From positions 62,001 through 126,000 of the forward strand of contig JAJECN010000059.1 of the NCBI GenBank assembly GCA_022821965.1: a stretch of DNA of 64,000 nt, given 5' to 3'. The notes under the pieces were generated by a model. That model was not told the DNA's origin. It ran no database searches and was given only the letters and a program-made list of their open reading frames with translations. This document shows positions 34,298 to 43,152 of this stretch, piece after piece; the stretch's first letter is position 1, and every line of letters begins with the position of its first letter. The position numbers were made by a program, and so were the translations under genes. The stretch is from Candidatus Poribacteria bacterium. GTDB lineage: Bacteria > Poribacteria > WGA-4E > WGA-3G.

Positions 34298-37200
34298 ATG
34301 ACAATTGATAATCCGAAGGGGGTTGATGAAGGGACAACCTCTCCGAAGCATTCCAGCGGAGGTAATCGGATGGGACTCACTTTCACACCCTATTTTACCA
34401 CGCCTGGCGTTCATCCTTATGATTTGTTGGAGTGGGAACGCCGCGACGCGGTCATTTACAATGAGAAGGGTGATGTCATCTTTAAACAGGACCAGGTTGA
34501 AGTGCCAGTGGACTGGACGCAACTCGCGACGGATATTGCGGCATCAAAATATTTCCGTAAGGCTGGGGTCCCCGGTGTAGAATCGGAGGATAGCGTTCGT
34601 CAGTTGGTTACCCGTGTTGCGCGTACGCTGCGTCGCGCGGGAGAAGAACTCGGTGGCTATTTCGCAAGTCCCGAAGACGCGCAGACATTTGAGATGGAAT
34701 TGACGCATATCCTCGTCACGCAGCGCGGTGCCTTCAACTCGCCTGTCTGGTTTAACTGTGGCTTGTGGCACGAATATAATATTGAGGGGGGCGGTGGTAA
34801 CTACTATTGGGACCGGGACGCGGAAAGGGTCCAGGTCACTACCAATGCGTATGAACACCCGCAAAATTCCGCCTGCTTCATTCAAAGCGTTGACGATTCC
34901 TTGGACTCTATGCTTGAACTTCAGAAGGCTGAAGTGCGACTCTTTAAATACGGTAGTGGTACAGGTTCTAACTTCAGTAAAGTTCGTGCAAAGGGTGAAC
35001 TCCTCTCTGGCGGCGGTGAGAGTTCAGGGGTACTTTCCTTCCTTGAAGGTTTTGATCGGTGGGCAGGCAGTATCAAATCTGGTGGCACCACGAGGCGAGC
35101 AGCCAAAATGGTTATCCTTGATATGGATCATCCAGAGATCGCCGACTATATTGATTGGAAGTTGAAGGAAGAGGATAAAGCGAAGGCACTTATTGCCGCA
35201 GGATATCCTGCCGACTTCAACGGTGAGGCGTACAGCACTATCAGCGGGCAAAACAGTAACAACTCTGTCCGGATACCTGATGACTTCATGAACGCCTATC
35301 TACAGGGAGACTCTTGGAAAACCACGTATCGAACGAGTGGTAAGGTCGCCGATGAGTATGATGCCAGAACACTGATGGAAAAGATTGCCTACGCGGCGTG
35401 GGCATGCGCGGATCCTGGTGTTCAATTTGATAGCACGATTCAGAAGTGGCATACGTGTAAAAACACTGGTCCGATTAATGCGAGTAACCCTTGTAGTGAA
35501 TACCTTTTCTTAGACGATTCTGCCTGTAATCTCGCAAGCATTAACCTCGCCAAATTCTTGAAAGATGATAACAACTTTGACATTGATGCCTTCCGCGCCA
35601 CTGTTCGGGTATTTGCCACTGCGATGGAAATTATAGTGGATCTCTCTTCTTATCCGACAGAAGATATCGCGCGGCGTTCTCATGAGTATCGTCCCCTCGG
35701 ACTCGGTTATGCTAATTTGGGTGCACTCTTGATGCGTTTAGGTATCCCTTACGACAGCGAACAGGCTTTTGCTTATGCGGGTGCTATTACTGCTATCCTG
35801 AGCGGACACGGATATCACACAAGTGCGGAGATCGCTGAGAGCATCGGGGCTTTTAATGGATACGCGAAAAATGAAGACTCGATGTTGGACGTTATGCGGC
35901 TACACCGCGATGCTGCCTACAGCATTGATCCTGTTGCATGTCCGTCTGACCTATTAGACGCGGCAAAGGCGGATTGGGATCGTTGTCTTGAGAAAGGTGA
36001 AGAGTCGGGGTATCGAAATTCCCAAATTAGTGTCATCGCACCGACGGGAACGATTTCTTTCCTGATGGATTGTGATACAACAGGAATTGAGCCAGAGTTT
36101 GCCCTCGTCAAATTCAAGAAATTGGCGGGCGGCGGATACATGAAGATTGTCAACCAGAGCGTTCGCGATGCCCTGCACAATTTGGATTACACGCTCCAGC
36201 AGACTGAGGCAATTATTACGTACATTGTTGGGACGGGGACTTTTGAAGGGACACCGCATATCAACCAGGACACGTTGAAGCGGAAAGGTTTCACACCGGA
36301 AGATATCGCTCGTGTTGCGGAGGGACTGCCGAGTGCATTTGACTTAAATCTCGCCTTTGCTCCCGGTTTCCTCGGTGAAGAGTGTCTTGAGCGGTTAGGC
36401 ATAACTGAAGAAGAAGCGGCGGATCCGAGTTTTGACCTTCTTTCTACACTCGGATTTGATGAAGATGAGATTAGTATGGCTGAAGAGGTTATCTGTGGAA
36501 CAGGTACGGTTGAGGGCGCACCCCATCTTTCACCGATGCACTATCCTGTTTTCGATTGCGCTGTCCAATGTGGTAAGCACGGAACTCGTTATATAAATCA
36601 CATGGGGCCGTTGAAAATGATGGCGGCTGTGCAACCCTTTATCTCCGGTGCTATTTCCAAGACCGTTAACGTCCCGCATGATGCAAAGGTAGAGGACATC
36701 AAGACGTTATACGTGGAAGCGTGGCGGCGTGGTGTCAAATGTCTCGCCGTTTATCGGGACGGCAGCAAAGGCAGCCAACCGCTTTCAACTCGAAGCCAAC
36801 AGGATGCTGAGAGTGAAACCGATGAGGTTATTGCTGATGCTCTCACTGAACGTCCCATCAGGAAGCGTCTCTCAGACACGCGTTCTTCTCTTACGCACAA
36901 ATTTAGCGTTGGTGGTCATGAAGGCTACATCCATGTTGGGTTTTATGAGGACGGTAGTCCTGGCGAAGTCTTTCTCCGTATGAGCAAAGAAGGCACAGCT
37001 GTTTCTGGACTGATGGACTCTGTTGCAGTTCTCACCTCTATCGCATTGCAGTACGGTGTGCCCTTAGAATCGCTCGTCAATAAGTTCAGCCATGTCCGGT
37101 TTGAACCGTCAGGTTTCACGTCTAACCCTGACATTCCGATGGCGAAGTCGATTATAGATTACGTTTTCCGGTGGCTCGGCATACGGTTTCTCTCCCAAGA

Positions 37201-37435
37201 ACCACACGGAAACCCCGACGTGCAGGCTTTTGATGAAGAGATGGTGCCTCCCGAGGAACTCCATCCGTATGGACACGGCAGTAACGGTGAAACGGACTCT
37301 TGGGTGGCTCATGAGAAGCAGGTTGCGCTGCAGCATGCCGATGCACCGCCGTGTCTTGAGTGTGGTGCGCTCATGTTGAGAAGTGGTGTCTGCTATCGCT
37401 GTACGAACTGTGGTGCGACGAGTGGATGTTCCTAA
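34298..37435 (+). CDS. nrdJ: Adenosylcobalamin-dependent (class II) ribonucleoside-diphosphate reductase
   Basis: A 1045-aa class II ribonucleotide reductase, making deoxyribonucleotides with coenzyme B12 and needing neither oxygen nor a small subunit. Signatures are FNSPVWFNCG, KYGSGTGSNFSKVR, GGTTRRAAKM, the active-site loop NPCSEYLFLDDSACNLASIN and APTGTISFLMDCDTTGIEP. The C-terminus is a Cys-rich zinc-ribbon-like tail (CLECGALMLRSGVCYRCTNC) that in relatives recycles the active-site disulfide. ATG 34298 is chosen because AGAGGT lies seven bases upstream; ATG 34292 and the longer frame from 34250 are less likely. An intrinsic terminator follows. There is no cobalamin riboswitch in the short upstream gap. 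Confidence 0.95.
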   Translation: MTIDNPKGVDEGTTSPKHSSGGNRMGLTFTPYFTTPGVHPYDLLEWERRDAVIYNEKGDVIFKQDQVEVPVDWTQLATDIAASKYFRKAGVPGVESEDSVRQLVTRVARTLRRAGEELGGYFASPEDAQTFEMELTHILVTQRGAFNSPVWFNCGLWHEYNIEGGGGNYYWDRDAERVQVTTNAYEHPQNSACFIQSVDDSLDSMLELQKAEVRLFKYGSGTGSNFSKVRAKGELLSGGGESSGVLSFLEGFDRWAGSIKSGGTTRRAAKMVILDMDHPEIADYIDWKLKEEDKAKALIAAGYPADFNGEAYSTISGQNSNNSVRIPDDFMNAYLQGDSWKTTYRTSGKVADEYDARTLMEKIAYAAWACADPGVQFDSTIQKWHTCKNTGPINASNPCSEYLFLDDSACNLASINLAKFLKDDNNFDIDAFRATVRVFATAMEIIVDLSSYPTEDIARRSHEYRPLGLGYANLGALLMRLGIPYDSEQAFAYAGAITAILSGHGYHTSAEIAESIGAFNGYAKNEDSMLDVMRLHRDAAYSIDPVACPSDLLDAAKADWDRCLEKGEESGYRNSQISVIAPTGTISFLMDCDTTGIEPEFALVKFKKLAGGGYMKIVNQSVRDALHNLDYTLQQTEAIITYIVGTGTFEGTPHINQDTLKRKGFTPEDIARVAEGLPSAFDLNLAFAPGFLGEECLERLGITEEEAADPSFDLLSTLGFDEDEISMAEEVICGTGTVEGAPHLSPMHYPVFDCAVQCGKHGTRYINHMGPLKMMAAVQPFISGAISKTVNVPHDAKVEDIKTLYVEAWRRGVKCLAVYRDGSKGSQPLSTRSQQDAESETDEVIADALTERPIRKRLSDTRSSLTHKFSVGGHEGYIHVGFYEDGSPGEVFLRMSKEGTAVSGLMDSVAVLTSIALQYGVPLESLVNKFSHVRFEPSGFTSNPDIPMAKSIIDYVFRWLGIRFLSQEPHGNPDVQAFDEEMVPPEELHPYGHGSNGETDSWVAHEKQVALQHADAPPCLECGALMLRSGVCYRCTNCGATSGCS

Positions 37436-37460
37436 TTTCTGGTTTGAAAAAATAAATTTT

Positions 37461-37487
37461 AGGCGCGCTTTCAAAGCGCGCCTTTTT
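37461..37487 (+). terminator. Rho-independent terminator after nrdJ
   Basis: AGGCGCGCTTTCAAAGCGCGCCT forms a strong 9-10-bp GC-rich stem followed by TTTTT, 25 bp after the nrdJ stop. Confidence 0.9.
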
Positions 37488-37532
37488 GTTTTCTTGATAA
37501 ACCAAATCGCCCTGAAACATTTTCCGATTTCA

Positions 37533-37562
37533 TTGCCTTTAAGTTACCAAATGGGTTATAAT
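37533..37562 (+). promoter_or_regulatory. Promoter of rnpB
   Basis: TTGCCT, 18 nt, then TATAAT ends 7 bp before the first base of the RNase P RNA P1 helix, an ideal distance to the start site. Confidence 0.7.
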
Positions 37563-37569
37563 AGGAAGG

Positions 37570-37924
37570 CTTGAGTTGAGTAGATGGTCGCGTCTCGAAC
37601 ATAATTTTATGATCGAGATGAGGAAAGTCCGGACTCCACAGGGCAGGATGCTGGGTAACCCCCAGGAGCGGCGACGCTATGGAAAGTGCAACAGAAAGTA
37701 GACTACAATACTCAAGGGTATTGTACAGGTGAAACGGTGCGGTAAAAGCGCACCAGTCTGTAAGGTGACTTATGGAGCTTGGTAAACCCCGTTTGGAGCA
37801 AGGTAAATGGGGGACACGTCAAGATTGCCCGTCTCGTCCCCAGGTAACCGCTTGAGGTGGGTGGTAACATCCATCCCAGATGAATGATCATCACATACAG
37901 AATCCGGCTTATTCTCAACTCAAG
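37570..37924 (+). ncRNA. rnpB: RNase P RNA (bacterial type A)
   Basis: The catalytic RNA of RNase P, which matures tRNA 5' ends. The ends CTTGAGTTGAG (37570-37580) and CTCAACTCAAG (37914-37924) pair as helix P1. The universally conserved GAGGAAAGTCCGGACTCC (CR I) lies near 37620, ACAGAAA with downstream GGTGAAACGGTGCGGTAA in the middle, and the AGAATCCGGCTTA 3' core near 37910. At ~355 nt it has normal length. It is convergent with the gene ending at 37933. Confidence 0.95.
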
Positions 37925-37932
37925 TTTACATT

Positions 37933-38859
37933 CTATTCATCTATTTGTTCAATGCGACCAAAATCTTTCAATGTTTTCAAAGTATCGACCGTGAATCTGG
38001 ATTGCCATTCCCGTTTGGCAGTTCGCCACGCCTCTGGATATTGATCGCCCCATGAGAAATTTGGGGACCAAGAGCCATCCTCGCCCTGCTGTTCGATCTC
38101 AAAGTCCAAGTTCATCTCCACTTCATCCTTGAACCCAGCGGCTAAGGGTGATTCTGGGGAGGACACCAACCACAGAGGTTTAAGAACATAGCCGGTCAAC
38201 TGCTCCGGGGTCCTGGCAACACTATGCGCTGCCGATCGAGCGAGTTTCGCCCAGACCTTGTCCCTATTTGGTAAATCCTCCGTCTCCGCGAGCCTTACGA
38301 AACAGAGGGAGTCGTGCATCTCCATTTCGTTGGATAGGGAATCCAGATATTCCAGAACAGCTGCTGTTAATGTCTTCAGCAATTTCGTCGGCACGCCATC
38401 GCTAAATTCGTGCAAATATCCGACAATCTCAGCGCGGGGGTTGACCAGAAACTGACCGAAAGTTTCCGTACTATTCTCATAATTCCACCAAGGCGCGTGA
38501 GGCGCATCATCCACTTCGGGTGGAACGATAGACCATACCTGCCGGGCCTCCTCATAGGTGGCGATAAAATACTGAATTCCCTTCCGTACCAATGTGTGAT
38601 TTGCGGGTGCTCGAATTTCTCTGAGAATCTGGAAACCTACTGTGGTCACAATCGCAGATGAAAACGGTGTTCTGATGTCAGGTTCCAGACTGTGGGCAAA
38701 ACCACCGTCGGCGTTCTGATAAGGTGTTAGCGCAGCAAGCACGGCATCAGCGGATCCATCTTCAAAATGGAATTCAAAGCGTCTTTGGTCCAACGCTCTC
38801 CCGTGATCCATTATAAAGTCCCTTGCTCTCTGAAATGCTGATTGCGTCAGTTTTTTCAT
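37933..38859 (-). CDS. Hypothetical alpha/alpha-toroid (terpenoid-cyclase-like) protein
   Basis: A 308-aa protein with QW-like motifs (YQNADGGFAHSLEPD near residue 47; QGEDGSWSPNFSWGDQYPEAW near 265), as found in squalene-hopene cyclase and prenyltransferase alpha/alpha-barrels. It is much shorter than a cyclase and lacks a visible DxDD acid motif, so it is a barrel protein of unknown role rather than a recognised cyclase. No signal peptide. It starts 21 bp after the hydantoinase gene's stop on the same strand, so they are probably co-transcribed. Confidence 0.7.
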   Translation of the reverse strand: MKKLTQSAFQRARDFIMDHGRALDQRRFEFHFEDGSADAVLAALTPYQNADGGFAHSLEPDIRTPFSSAIVTTVGFQILREIRAPANHTLVRKGIQYFIATYEEARQVWSIVPPEVDDAPHAPWWNYENSTETFGQFLVNPRAEIVGYLHEFSDGVPTKLLKTLTAAVLEYLDSLSNEMEMHDSLCFVRLAETEDLPNRDKVWAKLARSAAHSVARTPEQLTGYVLKPLWLVSSPESPLAAGFKDEVEMNLDFEIEQQGEDGSWSPNFSWGDQYPEAWRTAKREWQSRFTVDTLKTLKDFGRIEQIDE

Positions 38860-38880
38860 TGTCGCTCTCCGTGTTAATTG

Positions 38881-40458
38881 CTAAGACGAAAATCCGCCGC
38901 CACCGGGTGTTTCTATACGAATAACGTCGCCTTCGCTCGTAGAAACGGAGACCTTACCACCTAATAGATGTTCTTCTTCATCAGAGATGAGCAGATTATG
39001 CCCCGGTTGTCCTGGTTCTCCGCCTTGCAAGCCGTAAGGACCTCGTGTTCTCCGTTCTGAAAGGATGGTGACTTCTGCCTCTGTTAAGAGGCGTAATGCC
39101 CGAATAACACCGGCACCGCCGCGGAACCTTCCCGCCCCACCTGTCCCGCGTCGGATCGCATAGGTTGTTACTTGCATCGGGTAGTTCGTCTCAATCGCCT
39201 CTATCGGCGTGTTCATTGTGTTGGTCATGTGGGTGTGGATGGCATCAATACCGTCTCGGTCTGGACGTGCGCCCATTCCGCCTGCGATAGTCTCGTAGTA
39301 GGTGAAGTCTTTTCCGCGTAAGGCATCGTAGCCACCGATTGTGAGGTTATTCATCGTACCGGAACTGGCAGCGGGGATCTGATCCGGACAGGCTTGTGCC
39401 AATGCGCCGAGCAGTACGTCAACAATACGCTGTGATGTTTCGACGTTTCCGCCTGCAACTGCTGCTGGAAACTTCGCGTTCACAACGCTCCCCTCTGGTG
39501 CAATGACTCGGATCGGTTCCAAACACCCAGCATTCGCAGGAACGTCTGCCCCGGCGATGCATCGAAAGGTATAAAAAACTGCGGAGAGGGTGATCGCGTA
39601 AATAGCGTTAACTGAGCCTCGTGCTTGTTCTGCCGTGCCAGTGAAATCAACTAATGCCGTGTCATTTTCGATCTCAATCGCGACCTGTATTTCAATAGGT
39701 TCGTCGGTGATGCCGTCGTTATCAAGCACATCGGTGTATGTGTAACGTCCATCAGGGATTTCTCGAAGGCGTGCCCGGACCATCCGACTTGCGTACGTGC
39801 ACAGTTCCTGCATGTATGCTGTAATTTCTGTCGAGCCGTATTTGGCTACCATCTCTTGTAATCGACGTTCGCCGACGCGGTTCGCTGCGAGTTGTGCTTC
39901 CATATCGCCGCGTCGCTCTTCCGGTGTGCGTACATTCGCGAGGATTAGTTCCCAGAGATCGGTGTCGAGTTCCCTACCTCGGATGAGTTTGACAGGCGGA
40001 ATCCTAATGCCTTCCTGAATTACGCTCGTTGCAATCGGCATTGAGCCGGGTGTCATCCCGCCTACGTCTGCGTGGTGTGCACGGTTCGCGACAAAAAAGA
40101 CGGGTTTATTTTCCAATTCGTTTCCGTTTTCACCTGAGAAAACGGGCGCGACGAGCGTGATATCGGGCAGATGGGTGCCGCCGCGATAGGGGTCATTAAG
40201 CGCGATCATGTCGCCGGGTGCCATCTCGGTATGAGCAATAGCCGCAAGAACCGAGAGCGGCATAGAGCCGAGATGTACGGGAATGTGTGCGGCTTGTGCA
40301 ACCATTTTGCCGCTACTATCGAACACGGCACATGAAAAATCGAGCCGTTCCTTGATGTTCGGTGAGAATGCTGTGCGTTGTAGCGTTACGCCCATCTCCT
40401 CCGCTACAGATTCCAGCATATTTTTATAAAGTTCTAATTTGATAGGATCTGTGTTCAT
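38881..40458 (-). CDS. Hydantoinase B / oxoprolinase family protein
   Basis: A 525-aa HyuB-type subunit. Signatures are ERLDFSCAVFD, HIPVHLGSM, NDPYRGGTHLPDITL, VANRAHHADVGGMTPGSMP, and the C-terminal GGxGRFRGGAG and TPGGGGFS. HyuB normally works with HyuA in ATP-dependent opening of hydantoins or 5-oxoproline, or as the alpha subunit of acetone carboxylase-like enzymes. No HyuA gene is present in the window. ATG 40458 matches the family N-terminus (MNTDPIKLELYKN) better than the TTG at 40488, though no strong ribosome site is seen. Confidence 0.9.
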   Translation of the reverse strand: MNTDPIKLELYKNMLESVAEEMGVTLQRTAFSPNIKERLDFSCAVFDSSGKMVAQAAHIPVHLGSMPLSVLAAIAHTEMAPGDMIALNDPYRGGTHLPDITLVAPVFSGENGNELENKPVFFVANRAHHADVGGMTPGSMPIATSVIQEGIRIPPVKLIRGRELDTDLWELILANVRTPEERRGDMEAQLAANRVGERRLQEMVAKYGSTEITAYMQELCTYASRMVRARLREIPDGRYTYTDVLDNDGITDEPIEIQVAIEIENDTALVDFTGTAEQARGSVNAIYAITLSAVFYTFRCIAGADVPANAGCLEPIRVIAPEGSVVNAKFPAAVAGGNVETSQRIVDVLLGALAQACPDQIPAASSGTMNNLTIGGYDALRGKDFTYYETIAGGMGARPDRDGIDAIHTHMTNTMNTPIEAIETNYPMQVTTYAIRRGTGGAGRFRGGAGVIRALRLLTEAEVTILSERRTRGPYGLQGGEPGQPGHNLLISDEEEHLLGGKVSVSTSEGDVIRIETPGGGGFSS

Positions 40459-40512
40459 TTTACTGTTAATATTTGCGTTTGTAGGCAAGTAGCATCAATG
40501 TTCAAAAGTTGA

Positions 40513-40540
40513 TTGCAATTTTAACACCTTCCCCTATAAT
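40513..40540 (+). promoter_or_regulatory. Sigma-70-type promoter for the Gfo/Idh/MocA gene
   Basis: TTGCAA, 16 nt, then a perfect TATAAT, ending 32 bp before ATG 40573; AGGAGG lies 10 bp before the ATG. Confidence 0.6.
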
Positions 40541-40572
40541 ATGCAAGGAAAGATTGGTTAGGAGGATTTCAG

Positions 40573-41538
40573 ATGGGAAAAGTCAATATTGCGCTAATTG
40601 GCGCGGGTGGGATGGCAAACGGTGTCCATTACCCATCGCTCAGAGAGTGTGAAGATGTGAATCTTGTTGGATTGTGTGATTTAGTACCCTCGAAACTTCA
40701 GGCAACAGCGGAGCGGTTTGAGATTGAACGGACTTTTACCAACTATCAAGAAATGCTCGAAAAGACGAGTCCGGATGCAGTATATATTTTAATGCCGCCG
40801 CAACACCTATTTTCGCTTGCTATCCACTGCCTTTCGCAGGGGCATCATGTTTTTATTGAGAAACCGCCCGGTGTTACGCTTCATCAAACGAAGGAGATGG
40901 CACTCGCTGCAGAGAAGAACGACTGTAAGACAATGGTGGGTTTCAATCGTCGATTTATTCCGCTCTTGCGAAAGGTTAAGGCAATCGTTGAGGAACGCGG
41001 ACCAATTATCCAATGCATGTCAACCTTCCATAAGAACACACCTAACGCCCTCTACTACGACGGTGTAATAGATGTTTTAACTTGCGATGCAATTCACGCT
41101 GTAGATGCACTTCGTTGGCTTGGCGGTGGCGAGGTGAAAGCCGTTGCAAGCGACATCAATAGTTTCGATTCCGAGCGTGAAAACAGTTTCAACGCCCTCG
41201 TCAAGTTTACGAGTGGTGCTTCTGGATATCTTTGCACGAATTGGGCTGTCGGTGGACGTATCCATACGTTTGAGATGCACGCGCGTGAGATTTCCGCCTA
41301 TATCAATCCCGATGCTGGCGGTCGTGCCGTGCTTTATACGCCCGAAGGTACAACTGAGATTACGCCTGAGGAAGCGGCGGAGTCCGATGCCTCGCACAGG
41401 GCGTACGGGTTTTATGGGGAGAGTCGGCATTTCGTTGATTGTATCCAGCAGGATCGGCAGCCGTTAACCTGTTTTGCAGATGCCGTTAAGACAATGGAGC
41501 TTGTGTCGGCTATCTATCGGAATCGGATAGATGCTTAA
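40573..41538 (+). CDS. Gfo/Idh/MocA family oxidoreductase
   Basis: A 321-aa NAD(P)-dependent oxidoreductase. The Rossmann motif is ALIGAGGMANGVHYPS at the N-terminus. The family's EKPPGVTL motif, with the catalytic-site Lys, is near residue 97. The C-terminal GFO/IDH alpha/beta domain begins after ~120, with DAIHAVDALRWLGG holding the likely catalytic His. AGGAGG is upstream. The family oxidises sugars, inositols or similar polyols; the substrate is not predictable. It is the last gene before the dcw cluster, with a 77-bp gap, and is probably a separate unit. Confidence 0.92.
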   Translation: MGKVNIALIGAGGMANGVHYPSLRECEDVNLVGLCDLVPSKLQATAERFEIERTFTNYQEMLEKTSPDAVYILMPPQHLFSLAIHCLSQGHHVFIEKPPGVTLHQTKEMALAAEKNDCKTMVGFNRRFIPLLRKVKAIVEERGPIIQCMSTFHKNTPNALYYDGVIDVLTCDAIHAVDALRWLGGGEVKAVASDINSFDSERENSFNALVKFTSGASGYLCTNWAVGGRIHTFEMHAREISAYINPDAGGRAVLYTPEGTTEITPEEAAESDASHRAYGFYGESRHFVDCIQQDRQPLTCFADAVKTMELVSAIYRNRIDA

Positions 41539-41615
41539 TGTCTCGTCGCTGACGAGCGAAAATGAATTGGCACGTTTCTTGCTAAGATTCAATCAAGGAT
41601 AGGGTTGAAAAGGTT

Positions 41616-42569
41616 ATGAATACACAGCACATACCCGTTTTATGTGATAAAGTGATTGAGTTTCTCAGACCGAAACCGGATAGTGTTTATATAGATGGTA
41701 CCGTCGGTTTGGGTGGACATAGTGCTACTATCCTTGAAACCTCCGCACCGGATGGGCGTGTGATCGGAATTGATTTAGACTTTGAGGCTCTCGCTGTAGC
41801 GGAAGATAGGTTACGCGCCTTTGGAGAGCGGTACTCTCTTATTAACGGCAATTTTGCTGAGATGGATGTCTTACTGGAAAGACATTCTGTTCATGCTGTA
41901 GACGGTATTCTACTTGACTTAGGGGTGTCGTCTCTACAGCTGGATACACCGCATCGAGGGTTTAGTTTTAGCCATACCGGCCCTTTGGATATGCGTATGA
42001 ATCCGAGGGAGGTGTTGAGTCGTGAGCCGAAAGCCTCTCTGACAGCCATGGAGGTCGTCAACGATAGTCCGATGAATGTTCTCGTTGATATTTTTAAGCG
42101 ATATGGCGAAGAACGGTTTGCTAAACGGATTGCCGATCGGGTTGTTCGAGCGAGGCAACAGGGACCGATAACGACGACAACACAGTTCGCAGAAATTGTC
42201 AAGCAAGCCGTCCCGCGAAAGGCATCCAAAATCCATCCGGCGACTCGTGTTTTTCAGGCACTGCGGGTTCATGTCAACGCTGAGTTGGAGAACCTTGAGG
42301 TAGGTTTAGATGCCGCAGTATCGCTTTTGAAACCGGCGGGTTGTTTGTGTGTGATCGCGTTTCATTCGCTTGAGGATAGGATTGTCAAGCATCGCTTTCA
42401 GACATGGGCGAGGACGTGTATCTGTCCTCCCAAAACACCTGTCTGTATTTGTGAACACAGCCCATCAGTGGAGATTCTTACGAAGCGTCCAGTGCTACCG
42501 GATGTGGCTGAAATTCAACAAAACCCGCGGGCACGAAGTGCTAAATTGCGCGCGGTTTGCAAATTATAG
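41616..42569 (+). CDS. rsmH: 16S rRNA (cytosine(1402)-N(4))-methyltransferase
   Basis: A 317-aa RsmH (MraW), methylating N4 of C1402 in the 16S rRNA decoding centre with S-adenosylmethionine. Signatures are HIPVLCDKVIEFL, DGTVGLGGHS (SAM motif), DLGVSSLQLD, RGFSF and CVIAFHSLEDRIVKHRF. The Cys-rich C-terminal segment (CICPPKTPVCIC) and NPRARSAKLRAV are typical. It opens the dcw cluster as usual, but no mraZ gene precedes it: the upstream neighbour is an oxidoreductase. Confidence 0.97.
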   Translation: MNTQHIPVLCDKVIEFLRPKPDSVYIDGTVGLGGHSATILETSAPDGRVIGIDLDFEALAVAEDRLRAFGERYSLINGNFAEMDVLLERHSVHAVDGILLDLGVSSLQLDTPHRGFSFSHTGPLDMRMNPREVLSREPKASLTAMEVVNDSPMNVLVDIFKRYGEERFAKRIADRVVRARQQGPITTTTQFAEIVKQAVPRKASKIHPATRVFQALRVHVNAELENLEVGLDAAVSLLKPAGCLCVIAFHSLEDRIVKHRFQTWARTCICPPKTPVCICEHSPSVEILTKRPVLPDVAEIQQNPRARSAKLRAVCKL

Positions 42570-42748
42570 TGTAAGGTGCCTTATTTCCTATCCTCGGCAA
42601 GAAAAAAATTGTACCTTAAATGCGGTATTCGGCGTTACAACAAAGAGAGCCTTCGCCTGAGCGAAAGCACGCGAAAAAGTTGTGAAGTGACACGGTACTG
42701 AAGTTCTGAAACATAAAAAATCTGTCCTCTTAATATCGATTAAATAAA

Positions 42749-43072
42749 ATGCAGACGCCACATCACTATTCAACACGTATCACAAAAACAGAAGATGCCA
42801 AACCCAGAAAGAAATTTCCATTAGTCTATATTGTTTTGGTATTGTCCTTCTGTACCTTCGCTGGCAGTATCTGGTTCTCATCTTACGCTAAGAAAGTTGC
42901 TTTACAACGACAGCCTGTCTACGAAAGACAGAAGCACCAAGTTCAGGATGAAATTCATCGACTTGAATTGGAAGAATCGACGTTAACCAGCGTTCAAAGG
43001 ATTCGGAAAATCGCTACTGAACTTGGAATGGTTGAACCGACTGAAACCTCGCAAGTTCTCTGGGATAAATAA
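42749..43072 (+). CDS. ftsL: Cell division protein FtsL-like
   Basis: A 107-aa bitopic protein with a ~27-residue cytoplasmic tail, one TM (FPLVYIVLVLSFCTFAGSIW, residues ~28-48), and a periplasmic heptad-like coiled coil (ERQKHQVQDEIHRLELEEST). Size, topology and position between rsmH and ftsI identify it as FtsL, which bridges the FtsQ/FtsB and FtsI/FtsW parts of the divisome. Sequence conservation is low in this family, so the call rests on context. Confidence 0.8.
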   Translation: MQTPHHYSTRITKTEDAKPRKKFPLVYIVLVLSFCTFAGSIWFSSYAKKVALQRQPVYERQKHQVQDEIHRLELEESTLTSVQRIRKIATELGMVEPTETSQVLWDK

Positions 43073-43152
43073 TTTTCAGTGTTTGTAGGGGCCGTCCTTT
43101 TCGCCCTTCTGGAAGGTATTTGAATTTATCTTAATAATTTGATGGGAAAAAT

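Noticed and set aside
37933-38859. Squalene-hopene cyclase assignment
   Set aside because: QW-like motifs are present, but the protein is half the length of a cyclase and has no DxDD motif.
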